This document shows, in pieces, positions 57,301-64,000 of a stretch of 64,000 bases of DNA; position 1 is the first letter of the stretch, and each line of letters starts with the position of its first letter. The DNA lies in the NCBI RefSeq assembly GCF_047511655.1, contig NC_133386.1:131939866-132003865 (forward strand). Direction: 5' to 3'. A model generated the notes under the pieces. The model was not told the origin of the DNA. It was given only the letters and a program-made list of their open reading frames with translations, and did not search any database. The position numbers were made by a program, and so were the translations under genes. This DNA is from Castor canadensis (Eukaryota; Chordata; Mammalia; Rodentia; Castoridae).

Positions 57301-58740
57301 TGAATTAGGGCATCTAATTCAGTTATACATATTTTGTAATATGTGGGGGTGAGAAGTCCATTATCTCTGGTTGTTATCACTGCTATTAATGTCATTAGAA
57401 TTACCTGTGAGACTGAAAATCATGGGTCCCTCAGGGTGGAGAACCTGGAGGGAAATGATGGGTTCACATGGCCTAGATTAAAATCAACTCAGGGAGTGTG
57501 AGGTCACTGCTGGCTGTGGGTAGAGGATCCTGGAGCAGAGGTTTCCACTGAAAGTTCCTTGCTACCCAAGGACAAGAAGGGACGAGCTAAGCCCCAGACC
57601 GAATCAGACTTTGGTGATCACAGCATGGGCCCAGGCAAAGCAGAGACAAAACAATGGCATTTGTCGGACACCTTTATCTGGCTCAATCCCCACAGCAACC
57701 ACCACAGGTAGAAACAGCTGCTCCTCATTCCCACGGAGATGAGAAGATTGGGGTGTGGCTTACTCAAGGGCACAGGGCTAGTGGCAGAAGTAGGATTCAA
57801 CCTGGGGCTGACTCTAAACCTTGCTTTCAACCATGGCTCTCCAGGAAGTGCAGCAGAGGCAGGGGCAGGATGGCTCTGCAGTTCCCTGACTGGTTTCATG
57901 GCGTTGCCATGAGAACCATATGGTTTGGTCCTCGTTTGGGGCATGACCATTCCTTGCGCCCGCCCTGCGCATGGGTGAGCAGTCTTGCGGTATGTCCTCT
58001 GCTGGAGATGGGCTTGGCTGGGTTGATGTGTTATTTCCAAAACCACTGAGATCAATGCAGGTAGAAAATACTTCCCTGGGGCCTCTGCTGGCTGTGTCCC
58101 CCCTGAGAGCCATTCCCTATGTCTTTCAGGCTATAGGAGCAGCAAGAGGGATGGATCACAGCTTGTCCTCTGGCTTTGGAGCCCAGTCACTCACTCTCCA
58201 GGGAGCTCGGGACTCTCTGGGTCAGGGATCCTGGGCAGCCTTGGGCCTGTAAACCATCTAAAGTGACTTTATGAGGCTGCTGGGTTCACAGGGCCCATAA
58301 AACCTGTGGAGTTTGAAGTCTACCAAGTTTCCACGTCTCCCAGGCCAGGGGCCAAAGCAAGAGGAGCATAGACCCCCAGGATGCACAGCAGTCTGTGGGG
58401 CTGCCCCATGCTCCTGCCACTCAGGGCTGAGAACGTAACCGTGGGAGCTGGCCCAGGCCACGCATTCGCTGGCCCCTCATGAGTCCTCACAGCCCCTCAA
58501 CTGCGGTAATCAGTCCCTTAGCAATAATTTTTCAGTTTTGATTTTGTACAATAGTCTTACATTCTCATTTTACAGAAGATGAAACTGAGACTTAGAGATA
58601 AGAAGGGAGAAGGCATTGGAAGAATGAGGCGACTCTGGGGAAGACAGAGGAGAAAAAAATTACCCAGAGTGGGCTGTTCTAGGGACCACCCCAAACACTT
58701 GGCTACAGCAGGAGACTCTTATACTTAAGAATTTTTATCC
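54350..58740. other. Intergenic, GC-rich, no gene recognised
   Basis: A sense MIR-like element near 57,165-57,345, an antisense MIR-like stretch at 57,650-57,835, and an 18-nt poly-A near 56,651. The 188-codon frame at 54,769-55,335 overlaps frames on both strands and shows no domain. Confidence 0.6.
57165..57345 (+). mobile_element. MIR-like ancient SINE
   Basis: GAACCAGACTTTCCAAGTTC, CTACCTCTTAGTTATGACTT, CTCTGCCTCTGTGTCCTCGT and GTTGTGAGGCTTAACTGAAT follow MIR order. Confidence 0.7.
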
Positions 58741-58742
58741 AA

Positions 58743-58831
58743 AGGGCTGGGGAGTAGCACAAATGGTTAAAGCTCCTGCCTAGCAAGCACAAGGACAAGT
58801 TCAAACCCCAGTACTGAAAAAAAAAAAAAGA
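58743..58831 (+). mobile_element. tRNA-like SINE monomer, sense
   Basis: AGGGCTGGGGAGTAGCACAA ... CTGCCTAGCAAGCACAAGG ... GTTCAAACCCCAGTACTG with an A-tail. Confidence 0.85.
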
Positions 58832-59344
58832 GGCATTAAATCTGAGTCTAAGGACCCCATCCATGTATGTAAAGGAGTCATGTAGACATGACTTCCAGCT
58901 GCAAAGTGAGAGGAATAGGAATTGTTTCTGTGTCACCACATCTCTGATTGTAGACAGGGCAGGTGAGAGCAGTGAACGGAGCTGCTCTACATGAAGTCAT
59001 ACAGTGAGCTGGTGACAGGCCAACAGGAGCCAGGAGGCAGCAGAGCTGGTGTCTCGTTGTAGAAGCCAGAAATGGTCATCAGATGGTTCACCTTGCAGCT
59101 GGCTGGCTTGCTGGCCTGCAAGCACTTCCCTCCTAATACCAACCAGAGACTCCAAGCCCACTGGAGGGAATCCTGGATGTGGGAGGCCTGGCCCAATGCC
59201 CCTTCTAGAAAGTGATTTTCCATCCCCCATCTCTTGACAGGGCACTCACTCCCCCTCAGGGCAGCTCTCACCCGAGAGGCCCTCTGCCCCTCTGACTTTC
59301 TGTGCCTCCTTTCCATTGTCTCACTCTGACCACTGGGACCCCAC

Positions 59345-59370
59345 TCATTCATTCATTCATTCATTCATTC
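59345..59370 (+). repeat. (CATT)n microsatellite
   Basis: About six perfect TCAT units (TCATTCATTCATTCATTCAT). Confidence 0.95.
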
Positions 59371-59949
59371 AGCAAATATGTATGAGCTCCTTGTGTGTGG
59401 AGCCCATGTCTGCCATACCCTCTGCCAGGACAGCCCCCTGGCATCTGTGTGTCCTGAATGTGTCCTCTTAAAGCAGCTTTTGAGGTTAGCAGTCAATTAT
59501 TTCCCCCACCTCCTTACCACTGGCTTCCTCTCTGAACAATTGTGAAAGACCCCTGGGAAGCCGTGTGCAGAGTACAAGGATGGAGCCTAGGTTGGGTGTG
59601 AGGGACCAGGCCACAGGCCTAGTTCTGCCTCTGCCTCCGGTGTCCTCTTCTGAGTCATTGGTGACTTGATATAAATGACCCAAGGCATTTCTCTGCCCCT
59701 CAGGCTTTGTACAGGGAAGCCACTGTGGCCCTCCAACTGAAGCTCAGATTCTTCAAGTCCCTTCCCTGGGGGTGACTTCTTCCACTTAGCATTGTTTGTG
59801 AGTCAGCCTGCTCTGGCAGATCCCCGCAGGTCCTTCTGGTACCCCAGGCCCAATCCAGGCTGGCACAGAGTGGGGCTTAGTCAGTATGAGCGTGAATAGA
59901 GAAGGGGTGGTCACCAGCAGGGTGGGAGCATACCTTTCAGGATGGGTGA

Positions 59950-60125
59950 TGTGGCTTGAACCCTGACCACAGTGTGTGCCTTCTCTGTGACCCTGATAAG
60001 TTTTCTAACCTGACCCTCAGTTTCCCAACCTATAAAGGGAGTATAGAACAGAACTCAGAGGGAGTTAAATTATATAAATGGTTCATGTATGGCAGACACT
60101 CAATAAATGGCTGGTATTATTTCAC
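59950..60125 (+). mobile_element. MIR-like ancient SINE
   Basis: CTGTGACCCTGATAAGTTTT, CTCAGTTTCCCAACCTATAA and GGCAGACACTCAATAAATGG match the 3' two thirds of MIR. Confidence 0.7.
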
Positions 60126-60589
60126 TTCGTCCATATGTGGCAGGGGGTTCCTATATTTTATGAGGCAACTGTGCATCCTTTGGGAATATGTGCACAGAAT
60201 CCAGTTGCATTCAACTCACCCATGTGCAAGGTCTTCTACCGTCAGCTCCTAACCATGCCCATCAGGCTTCAAGGGCTCCACCGGGTGGAGAACTGAGCAG
60301 GCTGTGTGGCCAGTGGCTGGTTCGTGTGTAGACCTTGTCATTGGGGGCCTGGCAGCTGGCACAGCAGGCTTAGAGTGGTGGGTCCAGGCTTCCTGCCAAG
60401 GTAAAGCAGGCTTGGTCACCTCCACCCACCTTCCTGGCTTGGCCAATTAAAAGGTTCTGCCTCACTGGTCCTGACGCCCTGGGGCTGAAGAGCTCATGGG
60501 AGAGCAGAGGCCCACGCTGGGGACAGGCTCTACACACAGAGGCCCCTCCTCCTTCAGCTAGTTCTGGTCATTCTTAGTCCTGTCCTGAG

Positions 60590-60790
60590 CACCCACTGTG
60601 GGGCAGACCCTGACTGGGTGCTCTACATATTGATCTCCCTGACTCTGCACTGATTAGCAACACAGGGATCTTTTTTCTACCTTAGAGATGAGACTCAGAG
60701 ACAGGAAGCAACTTGCCCAAGATCACACAGCTGGCAGGCGCTGGAGCCACTATTTGAACCTAAGTTTATATGATTCCAGGGCCCAAGCAC
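60590..60790 (-). mobile_element. MIR-like ancient SINE, antisense
   Basis: GAGCACCCACTGTGGGGCAG, GAGATGAGACTCAGAGACAG and AACTTGCCCAAGATCACACA match the reversed MIR. Confidence 0.7.
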
Positions 60791-61099
60791 ATTACTGCCA
60801 TTGTACATGAGTGATGGGGGTCCTGCCTATGACATCATTTCCCTTCCTCCCCACCATTTTCCCTTTTTGGGGTGAGAATTGTCACCATGGGGGTGGGGCT
60901 GGGTGCACAGGCTCCGCCCTGCAGGAGTTCATTTTCAGTGGGGAGGGTGGCCAGAGTTGACAGCCACACTCTGAAAGTGAGAGACCTGTGAGAAGGGAGC
61001 ACCTGGAATTAGAGAAAGTGTCATTCAACAGCTTTTAACTTTTGTTAAACCCTTAGATTAATTTATTTCTAGCTTACCTCGTTCCAAAAGGAAGGTGGC

Positions 61100-61336
61100 G
61101 GATGTGAGGGCGATCTGGCTGCGACATCTGTCACCCCACTGATCGCCAGGGTTGATTCGGCTGATCTGGCTGGCTAGGCGGGTGTCCCCTTCCTCCCTCA
61201 CCGCTCCATGTGCGTCCCTCCCGAAGCTGCGCGCTCGGTCGAAGAGGACGACCATCCCCGATAGAGGAGGACCGTTCTTCGGTCAAGGGTATACGAGTAG
61301 CTGCGCTCCCCTGCTAGAACCTCCAAACAAGCTCTC
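61100..61336 (+). pseudogene. RN7SK: 7SK RNA retrocopy (3'-truncated, tailless)
   Basis: Starts exactly at the 7SK 5' end (GGATGTGAGGGCGATCTGGC) and runs nearly unchanged for ~237 nt to CAAGCTCTC, about two thirds of the usual ~331 nt. The HEXIM-binding GATC pair of the first hairpin is present (61,112-61,115 and 61,141-61,144). I see only about two differences from the human sequence I recall: ACTGATCG for ATTGATCG, and ACCGTTCT for ACCGGTCT. It is flanked by a perfect 14-bp duplication AAAAGGAAGGTGGC (61,086-61,099 and 61,337-61,350) with no A-tail. No U6-type proximal element is evident upstream and the 3' hairpins are missing, so it is most likely a silent L1-mediated retropseudogene. Confidence 0.95.
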
Positions 61337-61350
61337 AAAAGGAAGGTGGC

Positions 61351-62050
61351 CTACAGACATATGGAAACACATTCTGGTTTTAAAGGGAGAAGGAAAAGTC
61401 AAGGCAGAAAAAGATACAAGCATGCAAGGGGTAAGGTTAGCTCTCAAAATGCCTACTGGGAGATTCTCTCTGCTTTCCAAATGTGAACCTTGAACACAGT
61501 GCCAAGCTTTCCAGAAAAAGGCAAAAACACACCAGCGATTTTCTTTTCAGTCTCTAGAATCATATAATATTCTCCAAGTGAACTCTTATGCACAACCTCA
61601 ACCAATGTATCAGATAAAAGGGAAAGGGCTCTAGTTTAAGAGGAGCCCCAACTACCTTAACCTTCCCTTGACCATCATGGCTGCTCCTGGGGCACCTCTG
61701 AGTTGCTGAGGGATCAGTATGAGACCAAAAAGCTATGATCTTCTTTATCCATGAGTTTAAAAGTGAAGGAAGCCTGGGGAGCCCCAGTTGTGCTATCGTT
61801 TAGTCTCATCCTCCAAGCTGGGATCCTGCTGTGTTCTGGAGACCCACAGGAATCACACACAACTCTGCCTGGGAACTCCCTCTCTGATGGGAGATGCAGG
61901 GACATTGGCTGGCTGAATTGGGCTCCAAAGCAACCAGCATTGACCTTGGAGTTACTCCTTTGTTATCATGGATCTGTTTATACTTAAGATTTTTCAACTT
62001 TAAGATGGGTGCAAAAGTGATACACAGCAGCAGAAACTGTACTTCAAATT
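61351..62050. other. Intergenic, nothing recognised
   Basis: No gene or repeat identified; small frames only. Confidence 0.5.
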
Positions 62051-62054
62051 TTGT

Positions 62055-62187
62055 TTTAGTTTTTAGGGGGCAGCGGTCTCCCTATGTTACCCAGACTAAG
62101 CTTGAACTCATGGGCTTAAGTGTGATCCTTCTGCTTCAGCCTCCCAAGTAGCTGGGATAACTGGCAGGTGCCACCATGCCCCGCTCT
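62055..62187 (-). mobile_element. B1/Alu-like SINE, antisense
   Basis: GGTCTCCCTATGTTACCCAG ... GTGATCCTTCTGCTTCAGCC ... CAAGTAGCTGGGATAACTGG ... GTGCCACCATGCCCC. It looks like a single 7SL-derived monomer. Confidence 0.8.
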
Positions 62188-62699
62188 TCAAAATTTGATG
62201 TGGATTTTTTCCTGGGCGAGTGATGTGTGGTCTGCTACAGTGCTGCTATGCTGGGTAGTGGCAGTGACCTCAGCTCCAGTAAGCCATGGGCTCCCAAGGG
62301 TGAATGACTGATACCAACATTGTACCATAGCACCAGCACTGTGAGGCTAAGTTCAGAGAGTTAAGTGTGTTCAATGCTGTTTTGACTTATGCTAGGTTTA
62401 TAGAGCTGTAACTATTGTAAACAGAGGAGTATCTGGAATTGCAGAATGGGGACAGGACTTTGGGTTCCATGGTGGAAGGAGACAGAGACCTGGACTGGAA
62501 TCCCAGCTAGTATAAGTGGACAAGTCAGAAATTTCCAACACTTAGATTGAGACTTTACTATGTGCAAGGCAGTGTTGGACCTAGTTTTGGAGGGCTTCAA
62601 ACTTATAATTTGGGGAACTTTAAGTAGAAAAAAAACCATAAAAATTACAAAATGATGTACAAAAGTGCATATTTATTTAGAGTGAGAAAAATCAATTAC

Positions 62700-62789
62700 T
62701 TTTTTTTCCCTTTGGTGGTACTGAGGCTTGAACTCAGGGATTTGTGCTTGCTAGGCAGGTGTTCTACTGCTTGAGAGATGCCCCATCTC
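62700..62789 (-). mobile_element. tRNA-like SINE, antisense, with target-site duplication
   Basis: Poly-T, GGTGGTACTGAGGCTTGAAC ... GGCAGGTGTTCTACTGCTTG. Flanked by ATCAATTAC at 62,691-62,699 and 62,790-62,798. It sits just beyond the 3' end of the CCND2 pseudogene. Confidence 0.8.
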
Positions 62790-62799
62790 ATCAATTACA

Positions 62800-64000
<1,201 letters not shown>

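Larger units (their letters stand above)
58840..61085. other. Intergenic, no gene recognised
   Basis: Contains a (CATT)n tract (59,345-59,370) and MIR-like elements at 59,950-60,125 (sense) and 60,590-60,790 (antisense). Confidence 0.6.

Noticed and set aside
61100..61336. Functional 7SK gene
   Set aside because: Lacks about 90 nt of the 3' end, has target-site duplications and no evident Pol III type 3 promoter; a retrocopy explains all features.

Overview
This is a mammalian nuclear genome window. It has a split gene with consensus GT-AG introns, LINE-1 copies, ancient MIR SINEs, and many copies of a tRNA-like SINE whose sense strand reads roughly 'GGCTGGTGGAGTGGCTCAAG...' and which is often fused to B1/Alu-like (7SL-like) units. 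B1-like plus ID-like dimers point to a non-murid rodent. My best guess is a castorimorph such as beaver; this is inferred from SINE style only and was not searched.

Layout. Positions 1-17,020 hold the 3' four exons of THAP12 (also called PRKRIR or P52rIPK) on the plus strand: exon 2 (3247-3367), exon 3 (7071-7178), exon 4 (11716-11752, only 37 nt) and the large exon 5 (14009-15939), followed by a 3'UTR ending near 17,020. Exon 1, with the start codon, lies upstream of the window. With the 30 residues I recall for human exon 1, the spliced product is 761 aa, the known human length. Introns are AT-rich and full of SINEs, MIRs and an old antisense L1.

From 17,020 to the end I find no convincing intact protein-coding gene. 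The interval holds repeats; a young 5'-truncated L1 (22,945-24,039) inserted into a SINE; an older L1 fragment inserted into a composite SINE (32,182-32,398); an antisense L1 3' end (39,620-40,355); a CpG-rich, GC-box-containing promoter-like block (about 40,480-41,080); a 3'-truncated, tailless retrocopy of 7SK RNA with perfect 14-bp target-site duplications (61,086-61,350); and, on the minus strand at the right edge, a frameshifted processed pseudogene of cyclin D2 (CCND2). Base composition shifts from AT-rich on the left to GC-rich on the right at about 24-26 kb. In human the gene downstream of THAP12 is WNT11, so this interval is probably the THAP12-WNT11 gap, but WNT11 itself is not visible.

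I see no prokaryote-like system, CRISPR array or intact provirus. The most informative items are the domesticated hAT-transposase body of THAP12 with lost catalytic residues, the tailless 7SK retrocopy, a recurrent composite SINE architecture, a duplicated splice acceptor before THAP12 exon 3, and the isolated CpG island. Nearly all other open reading frames are chance frames in GC-rich or repeat DNA.
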